Shown in pieces: positions 7,320 through 16,381 of a stretch of 46,543 nucleotides of DNA. The number at the start of each line of letters is the position of its first letter. The first letter of the stretch is position 1. This stretch comes from an uncultured Ignavibacteriales bacterium (lineage in GTDB: Bacteria; Bacteroidota; Ignavibacteria; Ignavibacteriales; Melioribacteraceae): assembly GCA_947311785.1 (NCBI GenBank), contig CAMZLW010000017.1, forward strand, positions 1-46,543, written 5' to 3'. Under the pieces are notes generated by a model. The model did no database searches. It saw nothing but the letters and a program-made list of their open reading frames with translations, and was not told where the DNA came from. A program made the translations under genes and the position numbers.

Positions 7320-9158
7320 ATGCAACACATCATTCTTTTAGTAATACTCGTTTTTACAACAAATTTATTCTCACAAAACTCCAGCTTGTTTATACCTATT
7401 GATGTTAGTGAAGCATACGAAAACGGAACACGTACTTATGATGGAACTGTGAGCAACAGTTATTGGATTAATCACACAGATTATAATATTGATGTTGAGT
7501 TTATACCCGATAGCAATCTGGTCTTCGGATTATCTAAGATGATTTATTACAACAATAGTCCAGACACGCTTAATGAAATTGTAATTAGATTATATCACAA
7601 CAGAGAAAAGCCCTTTGGTGATGGAATGATAATTAAATCGATATCTATTCGTGGTGATAGCATTGACGTTACATCCCAGGATGTTAGGGTTAATGGAACT
7701 AATATGAGTATAAAGTTGGATGAAATAATTCTTCCAAACAAAAAAATAGAAATGGAAATAGATTGGAGTTTTGAAATTCCTAAAGTCCCTTTAAGGATGG
7801 GAAACTACAACGGCGATTATTTTATTGCATATTGGTATCCTCAAATTGCTGTTTACGATGATGTTTATGGATGGGATAAACTTCAATACGCTGGACCTAT
7901 CGAGTTTTACAATGATTTTAACAATTATAATATTAGATATACTGTGCCTGCTGATTATGTGATTTGGTCAACTGGAGATTTAGTGAATGAGGAATTGGTT
8001 TTTCAAGAAAATATTATTAAAAAAATTAAAGAAGCAAAGAACAGCGATAAAACAATAAACATTATTACCCTCGATGATTATGCAAATAATAGCGTAACAC
8101 TTAAAAACGAAAGTGGTAAAAACATTTGGAATTATGTTGCAAACAAAGTTCCAGATGTAGCGTGGGCAGTGAGTAATAACTACAATTGGGATGCTTCCAG
8201 CATTGAAGTTGAGCCTGGGCGACGCGTATTGGCTTCAGGGGTTTATCCCGATAGTATTACACAAAATAAAAACTCATCTCTTTATGCACGCAAATCCATT
8301 AAATATTTGTCTGAAGTTTCACCTGGTGTTCCCTACCCTTGGTTGCACTCTACTGCATTTACAAACAAACGAAGTGGTGGCGGAATGGAGTTTCCGATGA
8401 TACAAAATAATGGTGCTCCTAAAAGTATTGGAAGCAGTGTTGGATTAATATTTCATGAAATTGCTCACAATTATTTCCCATTTTATATGGGTACAAACGA
8501 ACGGCGTGCTGCTTGGATGGATGAAGGATGGGCAACATTTTTTCCGAGAAATCTTGTCGAAAAACTTGATACAACAAGTAATTATCAAAAAGGAAGAGTT
8601 GTTAGCTACGAAAGTTTAGCTGGTAAAACTAAAGACATTCCAATGATTTATCCAAGCTATATGATGACTCACGGAGAAATGCGAAATAATTTTTATAATC
8701 GTCCTGCTATTGCATACGAAGAACTTCGCCATCTATTGGGCGATGAACTTTTTCATAAATCCTTACGCGAGTATATAAACCGTTGGCACGAGAAGCATCC
8801 AATTGGTTACGATTTTTTCTTTACATTTAATGATGTGGTAGGTGAGGATTTATCTTGGTTTTGGAAACCTTGGTTTTTTGAATTGGGATACCCCGATTTA
8901 GCCATTGAAAATGTTGAGGTAAATAAGAATAGTGCCACTATTTCTGTAGCTATGGTAGGAAGTTTACCAACAAGAATTGAGTTAACAATTCTGTTTGAGG
9001 ATGGGAAAACAAAAACGGTTTCCGCTTCTGCATCACAATTAAAAGGGCAAACAAAAGTTGATGTTAAAATAAACACTTCAAAAAAAATAAAATCTATAAA
9101 ATTAGGAAGTGAACTAATTCCCGATATAAATAGAGGAAACAATTTATTTGAAATGTAA
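7320..9158 (+). CDS. Secreted M1 family metallopeptidase
   Basis: Zinc aminopeptidase-like protein of 612 residues with an N-terminal signal peptide (MQHIILLVILVFTTNLFSQ). The gluzincin motif is complete: HEIAH at residues 379-383, with the third zinc ligand glutamate in MDEGWATFF at residue 402, exactly 18 residues after the second histidine. The substrate-proximal GGMEFP stretch (a GAMEN-like loop) precedes it. N-terminal beta-sandwich features such as YWYPQIAVYDD are typical of the periplasmic or surface M1 enzymes of this phylum. There is no T9SS sorting domain, so it is likely periplasmic. A GAGGA ribosome site precedes the ATG. The preferred peptide substrate is unknown. Confidence 0.93.
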   Translation: MQHIILLVILVFTTNLFSQNSSLFIPIDVSEAYENGTRTYDGTVSNSYWINHTDYNIDVEFIPDSNLVFGLSKMIYYNNSPDTLNEIVIRLYHNREKPFGDGMIIKSISIRGDSIDVTSQDVRVNGTNMSIKLDEIILPNKKIEMEIDWSFEIPKVPLRMGNYNGDYFIAYWYPQIAVYDDVYGWDKLQYAGPIEFYNDFNNYNIRYTVPADYVIWSTGDLVNEELVFQENIIKKIKEAKNSDKTINIITLDDYANNSVTLKNESGKNIWNYVANKVPDVAWAVSNNYNWDASSIEVEPGRRVLASGVYPDSITQNKNSSLYARKSIKYLSEVSPGVPYPWLHSTAFTNKRSGGGMEFPMIQNNGAPKSIGSSVGLIFHEIAHNYFPFYMGTNERRAAWMDEGWATFFPRNLVEKLDTTSNYQKGRVVSYESLAGKTKDIPMIYPSYMMTHGEMRNNFYNRPAIAYEELRHLLGDELFHKSLREYINRWHEKHPIGYDFFFTFNDVVGEDLSWFWKPWFFELGYPDLAIENVEVNKNSATISVAMVGSLPTRIELTILFEDGKTKTVSASASQLKGQTKVDVKINTSKKIKSIKLGSELIPDINRGNNLFEM

Positions 9159-9229
9159 TTTGTTCTCTATTTATATTTTCAAGGATAGTAAAAACATACT
9201 ATAAGAACATTTGTATAACCAATATAAGA

Positions 9230-9290
9230 GCAAAGAGATGTCTTTGCAATTCCGAATGATGAGAGAAGCAATCTGTTCAAAAAAAAGGAA
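9230..9290. repeat. Hairpin and possible degenerate palindromic element
   Basis: GCAAAGA (9230-9236) and TCTTTGC (9241-9247) form a 7-bp stem with a 4-base loop. This is followed by sequence ending GAAGCAATCTG that resembles the 'GAAGCAATCT' dispersed palindromes common in many bacterial genomes. It lies between the peptidase and UDP-glucose dehydrogenase genes. Assignment to that repeat type is from memory and is weak. Confidence 0.3.
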
Positions 9291-9417
9291 CACATTAATT
9301 TGTGAACTTAGCCATGTGGTAAATACTATTTAACAGTTCATTATTTCTCTTTAATATCCTATTTTTACAATTAACTTTTATTGCAACTTCTTATAAATAT
9401 AGAACAGGAATGCTTAA

Positions 9418-10797
9418 ATGACGTTCGAGAAAAAAATATTATGTATTGGTGCAGGTTATGTTGGTGGACCAACAATGACGGTAATTGCAGACCAATGCCC
9501 ACATTACAAAGTTACAATTGTTGATATTAATGAAAAGAAAATTGCTGCATGGCAAACAGATAATTTGCCAATCTACGAGCCTGGATTGTTGGATGTTGTA
9601 AAACGAACACGTGGGAAAAACCTTTTTTTCTCAACAGATATTTCTAAGGAAATTGGAGAAGCAGATATAATTTTTGTTTCGGTAAATACTCCAACTAAAA
9701 CTTTTGGAGAGGGAAAAGGAAAAGCGTCAGATTTACAATACCTCGAAAAGACAGCACACTCAATAGTTGAAGCTTCCAACTCATCAAAAATAATTATTGA
9801 AAAAAGCACACTTCCCGTTCGCACAGCAGAAGCTTTGGAAAAAATTCTAAACAGCAACGATAAAGGAATTCACTTTGATGTAATTTCTAATCCAGAGTTT
9901 TTAGCAGAAGGAACAGCAATCCGCGATTTAGAAAACCCAGATAGAGTTTTAATTGGTTCGCGTGAAACAGAAGAAGGGCTAAAGGCTCGTCAAGCTATTG
10001 TTGATATATACAAGAATTGGGTTGCCGATGATAAAATAATTAGAAGCAATGTCTGGAGTTCTGAGTTATCAAAACTTGTGGCTAACGCATTTCTTGCCCA
10101 GCGTATTTCATCTATAAATTCTATTTCAGCTTTGTGCGAAAAAACAGGTGCAGATGTAACAGAAATAAGCAGAGCCATTGGTGCCGATTCCAGAATAGGA
10201 AATAAATTTCTAAATGCTTCTATTGGTTTTGGTGGATCTTGTTTCAAAAAGGATATTTTGAATCTTGTTTATATTGCAGAAACCCTTGGTTTAACAGAGG
10301 TTGCGGAGTATTGGGAGAATGTAATTAAGATAAACGACTACCAAGAGAGACGCTTTGTAAAAAGAATGTTAGAAACAATGTTCAACACTCTTGCAAACAA
10401 AAAGATAGTTCTTTTTGGATTTGCATTCAAAGCTAATACTGGAGATACACGAGAAACGCCAGCATATTACGTTGCAAAAATGTTGTTAGAGGAACACGCC
10501 GAAGTATATATCACAGACCCCCAAGCACTAAAAAATGCAAAGATAGATTTAGAAGAATTTGGCGACAGAATAAAATATGTAATAGATCCTTACGAAGCAG
10601 CAAGGGGAGCAGATGCAATTGCAATTATGACTGAGTGGGATTTATACAAAGAAATAGATTACAAAAAATTATATGATATTATGAAAAAACCAGCACATCT
10701 TTACGATGGAAGAAACATTTTAGACCATTCCAAGATTAAAGAAATAGGCTTTGATACTCATGTTATCGGTAAACAATCAAAATTAGGAAATAGATGA
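9418..10797 (+). CDS. UDP-glucose 6-dehydrogenase, eukaryotic-like type
   Basis: Oxidises UDP-glucose to UDP-glucuronate with two NAD+, supplying acidic sugar for surface glycans. The 459-residue protein has the N-terminal Rossmann motif CIGAGYVGGPTMTVIA and the nucleotide-sugar dehydrogenase stretch VSVNTPTKTFGEGKGKASDL. The catalytic cysteine is residue 275 in GFGGSCFKKDILNLVYI. The C-terminal domain carries LFGFAFKANTGDTRETPAYY. The phrases YEPGLLDVVKRTRGKNLFFS and SSELSKLVANAFLAQRISSI are close to animal and plant UGDH and unlike the shorter Ugd of enterobacteria. An AGGAA site precedes the ATG. Its stop overlaps the next start by four bases, so the two genes are likely translationally coupled. 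Confidence 0.95.
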   Translation: MTFEKKILCIGAGYVGGPTMTVIADQCPHYKVTIVDINEKKIAAWQTDNLPIYEPGLLDVVKRTRGKNLFFSTDISKEIGEADIIFVSVNTPTKTFGEGKGKASDLQYLEKTAHSIVEASNSSKIIIEKSTLPVRTAEALEKILNSNDKGIHFDVISNPEFLAEGTAIRDLENPDRVLIGSRETEEGLKARQAIVDIYKNWVADDKIIRSNVWSSELSKLVANAFLAQRISSINSISALCEKTGADVTEISRAIGADSRIGNKFLNASIGFGGSCFKKDILNLVYIAETLGLTEVAEYWENVIKINDYQERRFVKRMLETMFNTLANKKIVLFGFAFKANTGDTRETPAYYVAKMLLEEHAEVYITDPQALKNAKIDLEEFGDRIKYVIDPYEAARGADAIAIMTEWDLYKEIDYKKLYDIMKKPAHLYDGRNILDHSKIKEIGFDTHVIGKQSKLGNR

Positions 10798-12137
10798 AAG
10801 AGCCTAAAGTTAGTGTAGCAATAATGGCTAACAACGAAATTTTATTTGAGTTATATGGCGAGTTTGAATGCTCGTGTAACCGCGTACGATGTAGTGGAAA
10901 GTATGTTGCAAAATATGAAAATGGAGTAATATCCATAACAAATAATTCTGAAACACATACTATTGAAAACAATACAATATTCCGTTCAGCAAATATAGAT
11001 TCTGATACTTTTCTTTTGCGTGGTGTTTTAATAGGAAAAGATTTTCATTGGCAGAAGAAAGAGAACCAACGCTTTCAAGGCTCGCTAAAATTTATTATTG
11101 AAAACGGTGTGCTTACTGCTGTTAATGTAATTCCTGTAGAAAAATATTTAACAAGTGTAATTTCATCCGAAATGAACGCCTCAAGTTCTCACGAATTACT
11201 TAAGGCTCATTCAATTATTTCGCGTAGTTGGCTCTTGGCTCAAATTGATAAAAGCCAGGCCATCATTGACTCAGATGTAAAATATGAATCGCAAATTGAA
11301 ACAGAAGACGAGCTAATTAGATGGTCGGATAAAGAAGACCACACTCTGTATGATGTTTGTGCCGATGACCATTGCCAACGTTATCAAGGTATTGTAAAGT
11401 TGGTGGCACATAATGCACAAGACGCTGTTGAAATGACGCGTGGAATGGTTCTAAAATATAACAATAAAATTTGCGATACAAGGTTTTCAAAATCGTGTGG
11501 CGGAATATCTGAATCTTTTGAAAATGTATGGGAACCTGTTGAACACCCATATTTACAAAAAGTAATTGATTATAAATTTGACTCGGAAGAATTTGACTTA
11601 GATTTGAGGAAAGAAAAAGCCGCAGATAAATGGATAAGAAATAATCCTCCCGCATATTGCAACACAACAGATGAAAGAATACTATCGCAAGTGCTGGTTG
11701 ATTACGATAGAGATACAACGGATTTTTATAGATGGCGTTTGGAATACACTCAAAGTGAAATTGCTGAATTAATAAAAAAGAAATCTGGAATAGATTTTGG
11801 AGAGATTATTGATTTAACTCCACTTGAGCGTGGACACTCTGGGCGTTTAATAAAATTAAAAATCGTAGGGACTAAGAAAACATTAACTATAGGAAAGGAA
11901 TTAGAAATTCGCAAAACGCTTTCCGATAGCCACCTATATAGTTCTGCTTTTGTTGTTGATAAAAAAAACATAGTTGAAGGAATTCCACAAAAATTTATTT
12001 TAACTGGTGCTGGTTGGGGGCATGGAGTGGGGCTTTGCCAAATAGGTGCTGCAGTTATGGGTGAAATGGGATTTTCGTTTGATGTAATTCTGCTCCATTA
12101 TTTTAAGGATGCAGATATAAAAAGAATTTATGAATAG
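10794..12137 (+). CDS. SpoIID/LytB domain protein
   Basis: SpoIID/LytB domains act on or bind peptidoglycan. In sporulating Firmicutes SpoIID is a lytic transglycosylase acting on denuded glycan. This 447-residue protein has the N-terminal part of the domain at LTAVNVIPVEKYLTSVISSE and LLKAHSIISRSWLL, and the C-terminal part at GAGWGHGVGLCQIGAAVMGE. A Cys/His-containing segment, VCADDHCQRYQGI, lies between them. No signal peptide is visible at the ATGAAAGAG start, although the domain normally works outside the cytoplasm. Export may be unconventional, or it may act inside. Its start overlaps the UDP-glucose dehydrogenase stop (ATGA), pointing to a shared envelope-related operon. Catalytic activity is inferred. 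Confidence 0.87.
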   Translation: MKEPKVSVAIMANNEILFELYGEFECSCNRVRCSGKYVAKYENGVISITNNSETHTIENNTIFRSANIDSDTFLLRGVLIGKDFHWQKKENQRFQGSLKFIIENGVLTAVNVIPVEKYLTSVISSEMNASSSHELLKAHSIISRSWLLAQIDKSQAIIDSDVKYESQIETEDELIRWSDKEDHTLYDVCADDHCQRYQGIVKLVAHNAQDAVEMTRGMVLKYNNKICDTRFSKSCGGISESFENVWEPVEHPYLQKVIDYKFDSEEFDLDLRKEKAADKWIRNNPPAYCNTTDERILSQVLVDYDRDTTDFYRWRLEYTQSEIAELIKKKSGIDFGEIIDLTPLERGHSGRLIKLKIVGTKKTLTIGKELEIRKTLSDSHLYSSAFVVDKKNIVEGIPQKFILTGAGWGHGVGLCQIGAAVMGEMGFSFDVILLHYFKDADIKRIYE

Positions 12138-12148
12138 AAAGAGATAGA

Positions 12149-14209
12149 ATGGTTTTTCTAAATCCAACAATTTTATTAGGATTGTTTGCGGCATCAATTC
12201 CTATAATATTACATTTTCTAAATTTAAGAAAAATAAAGAAAGTAGAATTTAGCACTCTTGCATTTTTAAAAGAATTACAAAAGTCTAAAATTAGAAAAAT
12301 TAAAATTAAACAGCTCCTTCTTCTTTTATTAAGAATTCTGATTGTTATATTTATAGTTTTATCATTTGCAAGACCCACATTAGAATCAACCACAATTGGC
12401 GGAATAAACTCAGAAGCTAAAACAACTGCTGTAATAATTATTGATAATTCGTTTAGTATGTCTGTGGTTGATGAGAAAGGTTCGTTCTTAAATCAGTCAA
12501 AAGAAGTAGTAAAAGATTTGATTTCCTCTTTTCAAAACGGAGATGATATTCACGTTTTAACAACTTCCGAGAACAAAGATAATACAGCTCCAACAACTCA
12601 AACTGTTGATGGCATAGGTGTTTCCTACATTGCACTTCCAATCAGTAAGTTGCTTGCCACATCAAAGACTATAATTAGTAAAAGTAAAAACTTAAATAAA
12701 GAGATTTATCTTTTTTCTGATTTTCAAAGAAGCACACTTTTTGACAAGGATTCATTAAGCAATAATTATAACATTGAAAACACCAAGTTTTATCTTTTTC
12801 ATTATAGTGGAGTTGCTATAAACAACCTTTCGGTTACTAACCTAAAAATAAATAATCAAATATTTGAACTGAATAAATCTGTTAGTTTAACCTCTGAGAT
12901 ATCTAATTTTACTAATACAAATAGTGTTAATAAACTAAACTCACTTCTTGTTAATCAAAAAAGAACGGCACAGAAAAGTATTTCTGCATTGAGCAATTCA
13001 ACAAAAAACATTCAATTTAAATCTACTATTAGTAATACTGGAATAATTAGTTTTGCTTCTGTGTTGGAAGATGACGATATAAATTATGATAATATTTTTT
13101 ATAATTCTTTAGTTGTCCCAAACAAAAAAGAGATTCTTTTAATTGGAAAAAACGAACAAGAGTTTTTATTTATAAAATCTGCCATAAAATCCAACTCAGA
13201 TAAAACTACCGAGTTTACATATATCCATCCAAATAATTTAAGAACTACTAATTTGGATAATTACAATACCCTTGTTATTACTGGTGGATATGACGATAAA
13301 GGTTTTTTGGAAACAGTAAAAAAGTATATTGAAACTGGTGGAAGTGTTATCCTTTTTCCTGCCAAAAATTATAATATGAATGAAGAAAACAAACTGCTCA
13401 TGGGTTTGAGTATTCCTTCTGTAAGGGCATACTCAAAAAGCGATAACAATAATTCAATAAATTCATTTGATAAAATTGATTTTACGCATCCAATTTTTAA
13501 TGGAATATTTAGTAAAACCGATATTGATGTTGAATCTCCAAGTTTTTACAAATACTTAAAACAGACTACACAAGGGCGTGGCAAAAGTATTATTACGCTA
13601 CAAGATAAATCAGTGTTTTTGAGTGAGTATAAATTAGGTAAAGGAAAAGTTCTTCTTTTTAATATTAGTCCAAACTTAGAGTGGAGTAATTTTCCTCTTA
13701 AAAATATTTTTGCACCAATAATTAATCGTTCAATAAATTATTTAATTTCTAATTACTCATCTGAAACATCGGCTATTGCTGGAAATATTTTGTCTGTGGA
13801 TATTTCCAAAAGAAAATCGAAGCAAATTAAAATTATAAAACCAGATGAAAGCGTTGAACTACTTAGCGTAAATTCGCAAAGCGATAATTACTTAAATTAC
13901 CACAACACTGATTTGATAGGGGTTTATAAGTTTTATTCTAATAATATTTTGTTAGATATAAAAGTTGTGAACTACAATGTTTTGGAATCAAACTTAGAAT
14001 CATATCCATTAGATGAATTTTCTAAAAAATTTGAGCATGAAACTAATGTGGTTACAGAAATTTTGTCATCGGATGATTATAAAAAGAAAATATTAACAGC
14101 ACGTTATGGCTCAGAGCTGTGGCAACTTTTTTTAGTTGTTGCACTGTTATTGGCTTTGATAGAAATGTATATTGCAAGAAGTAGTAAAAAAGATTTGGCG
14201 GAGTTGTAA
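12149..14209 (+). CDS. BatA-type membrane protein with von Willebrand-like domain
   Basis: A 686-residue membrane protein. The N-terminus has the two-helix BatA domain: FLNPTILLGLFAASIPIILH, then LRKIKKVEFSTLAFLKEL, then a second helix LLLLLLRILIVIFIVLSFAR. A periplasmic part follows with a metal-site-like DNSFSM (DxSxS), as in von Willebrand A domains. The central region (VITGGYDDKGFLETVKKYI, GGSVILFPAKNYN) resembles a class I glutamine-amidotransferase-like fold. A last helix, WQLFLVVALLLALIEMYIA, anchors the C-terminus. The aerotolerance name for Bat proteins is historical and the actual function is unsettled. It follows the SpoIID gene by 11 bases and precedes hflX by 28, so it is probably in the same operon. 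Confidence 0.85.
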   Translation: MVFLNPTILLGLFAASIPIILHFLNLRKIKKVEFSTLAFLKELQKSKIRKIKIKQLLLLLLRILIVIFIVLSFARPTLESTTIGGINSEAKTTAVIIIDNSFSMSVVDEKGSFLNQSKEVVKDLISSFQNGDDIHVLTTSENKDNTAPTTQTVDGIGVSYIALPISKLLATSKTIISKSKNLNKEIYLFSDFQRSTLFDKDSLSNNYNIENTKFYLFHYSGVAINNLSVTNLKINNQIFELNKSVSLTSEISNFTNTNSVNKLNSLLVNQKRTAQKSISALSNSTKNIQFKSTISNTGIISFASVLEDDDINYDNIFYNSLVVPNKKEILLIGKNEQEFLFIKSAIKSNSDKTTEFTYIHPNNLRTTNLDNYNTLVITGGYDDKGFLETVKKYIETGGSVILFPAKNYNMNEENKLLMGLSIPSVRAYSKSDNNNSINSFDKIDFTHPIFNGIFSKTDIDVESPSFYKYLKQTTQGRGKSIITLQDKSVFLSEYKLGKGKVLLFNISPNLEWSNFPLKNIFAPIINRSINYLISNYSSETSAIAGNILSVDISKRKSKQIKIIKPDESVELLSVNSQSDNYLNYHNTDLIGVYKFYSNNILLDIKVVNYNVLESNLESYPLDEFSKKFEHETNVVTEILSSDDYKKKILTARYGSELWQLFLVVALLLALIEMYIARSSKKDLAEL

Positions 14210-14237
14210 CAATTCTGCAAGACCCAATGGAGAAAAA

Positions 14238-15515
14238 ATGCTAGATGTAAATGTAAAAAAAATGGTTATGGAAAAAGCAATGCTCGTTGCAATTAAAGAA
14301 CGCAACATAACCAAGTTTGTTGTAGAAGAGCATTTGGACGAATTAGAAATGTTAGCCGATACTGCTGGAGCAGAGACGGTATTAAAAATAATTCAAGATA
14401 GACCAGCACCAGACAAGGCATACTTTGTGGGCAAAGGGAAGGTTGAAGAGTTGGCAGAGTTAGTGGAACTAAATGATATTGTGCTTGTTATTTTTGATGC
14501 CGATTTATCGCCAACACAAGTCCGTAACCTTGAAAAAATTATTGATGTAAAAATTATTGACCGAAGTGGATTGATACTAGATATTTTTGCTTCGCATGCA
14601 AAAACAAAGCAAGCCAAAACACAAGTGGAGCTTGCACAACTTCAGTATATGTTGCCTAGGTTAACGCGTGCTTGGACTCATCTTTCAAAGCAACATGGCG
14701 GAATTGGAACCAAGGGACCTGGAGAAACTCAGATAGAGACTGACCGTCGTTTAATTAGAACTAGAATTTCAAAGTTGAAAAGTATTCTTCGCACAATAGA
14801 GAAGCAGGATAAAACCAAAAGTCTAAATAGGCAAGAGTTTTTAAAAGCATCTCTTGTTGGATATACAAATGCAGGCAAATCAACTTTTCTTAATTTATTA
14901 ACCGATGCAGATGTGCTTGCAGAGAACAAACTTTTTGCAACGCTAGATTCAACAACACGTTCATTTGAAATAGAGAAAGACAAAAAAGTTTTAATAAGTG
15001 ATACTGTTGGTTTTATCCGAAAGCTACCGCATAATCTTGTTGCCTCTTTTAAATCAACATTAAATGTTGTAAAAGATGCAGATATAATTCTTCACGTAAT
15101 TGATATTTCGCACCCTTTTTATGAAGACCATATAAAGATAGTTGAAGATACCCTTGATGAATTGGGATGCAAAGAGACATTGCAAATAAAACTATTCAAC
15201 AAAATAGATGCTCTCGAAGATATAGATAGAATTAGTTATGTAAAAAATAAATATGATAACTCAATTCTAATTTCCGCCCAGCGTGCAATAAATATTACCG
15301 AAGTAAAAAATGAATTGTTGGACATTTATGAAAACAACTATCGTGAAAAAGAGGTTGTTTTAAAATCGACACAATCAAAACTTATTTCTCAAATTCATCA
15401 AATTGCAGATGTTTTAAGTATTGATTATGTGGAAGACGAAGTTAAAATTATTTTCAAAGCCGATAAAGCTAATCTAAGTAAAATTGAAAAACTGATAAAA
15501 ACCGAACAAATGTAG
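14238..15515 (+). CDS. hflX: GTPase HflX
   Basis: HflX is a ribosome-binding GTPase that helps split stalled ribosomes during stress. The frame is open from 14172, but that extension overlaps the BatA gene. The ATG at 14238, with GGAGAA just upstream, gives a typical 425-residue protein. Visible motifs include the HflX N-terminal domain (YFVGKGKVEEL), the glycine-rich linker KGPGETQIETDRRLI, G1 GYTNAGKSTFLN, G3 DTVGFIRKLP and G4 FNKID. All GTPase motifs are intact. It is the last gene of the plus-strand run and ends four bases before the stop of the convergent GGGP synthase gene, so no separate terminator fits between them. Confidence 0.96.
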   Translation: MLDVNVKKMVMEKAMLVAIKERNITKFVVEEHLDELEMLADTAGAETVLKIIQDRPAPDKAYFVGKGKVEELAELVELNDIVLVIFDADLSPTQVRNLEKIIDVKIIDRSGLILDIFASHAKTKQAKTQVELAQLQYMLPRLTRAWTHLSKQHGGIGTKGPGETQIETDRRLIRTRISKLKSILRTIEKQDKTKSLNRQEFLKASLVGYTNAGKSTFLNLLTDADVLAENKLFATLDSTTRSFEIEKDKKVLISDTVGFIRKLPHNLVASFKSTLNVVKDADIILHVIDISHPFYEDHIKIVEDTLDELGCKETLQIKLFNKIDALEDIDRISYVKNKYDNSILISAQRAINITEVKNELLDIYENNYREKEVVLKSTQSKLISQIHQIADVLSIDYVEDEVKIIFKADKANLSKIEKLIKTEQM

Positions 15516-15519
15516 GGGG

Positions 15520-16278
15520 TTAGACTTTTACTGCTTCTTTAACGTGGATAGCATTAGCAAATTCTTTTACAAGATGCCAGTTATTATCGTCTTCAAAGAA
15601 GTTGCCCGTGATAACAATGCTTGCTCCGTTTTCAACTTTTTCGCGAGCGGTTTTGCTATCTCTAATTCCTCCACCAACTATTACTGGAATTGATAGAGCA
15701 GAGGAAACCATTTTTACCATTTCGTTTGGAACAGATTTTTCGGCACCAGAGCCACCTTCGAGATAAACGAATTTCATTCCAAGATATTCTGCAGCAAGGG
15801 CTGTTGCAGTTGCAATTTCGGGTTTGTTTCTTGGTATTGGAGAACTTCCACTCATATATTCGGCAGTGGTTTGTTTGCCCGATTCAATTAACATGTAGCC
15901 AGTAGAAATAGGCTCAAGGTTAGTTCGCTTAATTATAGGTGCAGCAATTACGTGAGTTCCAATAAGGTGTTCTGCGTTTCTTCCGCTAATAAGCGAAATA
16001 AAAAGAATTGCATCAGCTTTATCTGAAACCTGACTAACACTGCCTGGAAACAAAATTGTTGGAAGCGACGTAGCCGAGGAGATTGTATCTAACACATCAT
16101 CCAGAATGTTTGACATCATCAAACTGCCACCTACTAAAAAACCATCAACCCCAGAGTTTTCGCAGTGTTGAACGAAACTAATTAATCGTTCTCCGCTTAT
16201 AGCATCTGGGTCAATTAGAACTAAGTAGGCTGCCCCTTTTTCTGAGATAGATTTATATATTTTTTCTTGAACTTTCAT
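15520..16278 (-). CDS. Geranylgeranylglyceryl-phosphate synthase family protein
   Basis: Family members are TIM barrels that join a polyprenyl diphosphate to sn-glycerol-1-phosphate, the first ether-bond step of archaeal-type lipids. In bacteria the lipid product is often different or unknown. Characteristic sequences are YLVLIDPDAISGERLISFVQ, GVDGFLVGGSLMMSN, LFPGSVSQVSDKADAILFIS, FVYLEGGSGAEKSVPNEM and the phosphate-binding VGGGIRDSKTA. The frame is open to a TTG at 16296, but the ATG at 16278, with AGGA just upstream, gives a normal 252-residue enzyme. It is probably cytosolic or membrane-associated. No G1P dehydrogenase or second prenyltransferase gene is in the window, so the pathway context is absent. 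Confidence 0.93.
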   Translation of the reverse strand: MKVQEKIYKSISEKGAAYLVLIDPDAISGERLISFVQHCENSGVDGFLVGGSLMMSNILDDVLDTISSATSLPTILFPGSVSQVSDKADAILFISLISGRNAEHLIGTHVIAAPIIKRTNLEPISTGYMLIESGKQTTAEYMSGSSPIPRNKPEIATATALAAEYLGMKFVYLEGGSGAEKSVPNEMVKMVSSALSIPVIVGGGIRDSKTAREKVENGASIVITGNFFEDDNNWHLVKEFANAIHVKEAVKV

Positions 16279-16381
16279 AAATCCTAGTTTTTTCAAGTGC
16301 TAATTTAATAAAGTTATATCAATTTTCACAAATAAACATTTAATGTTCAAATATATATTAAAAAATGCTTAAATGTTTGTG

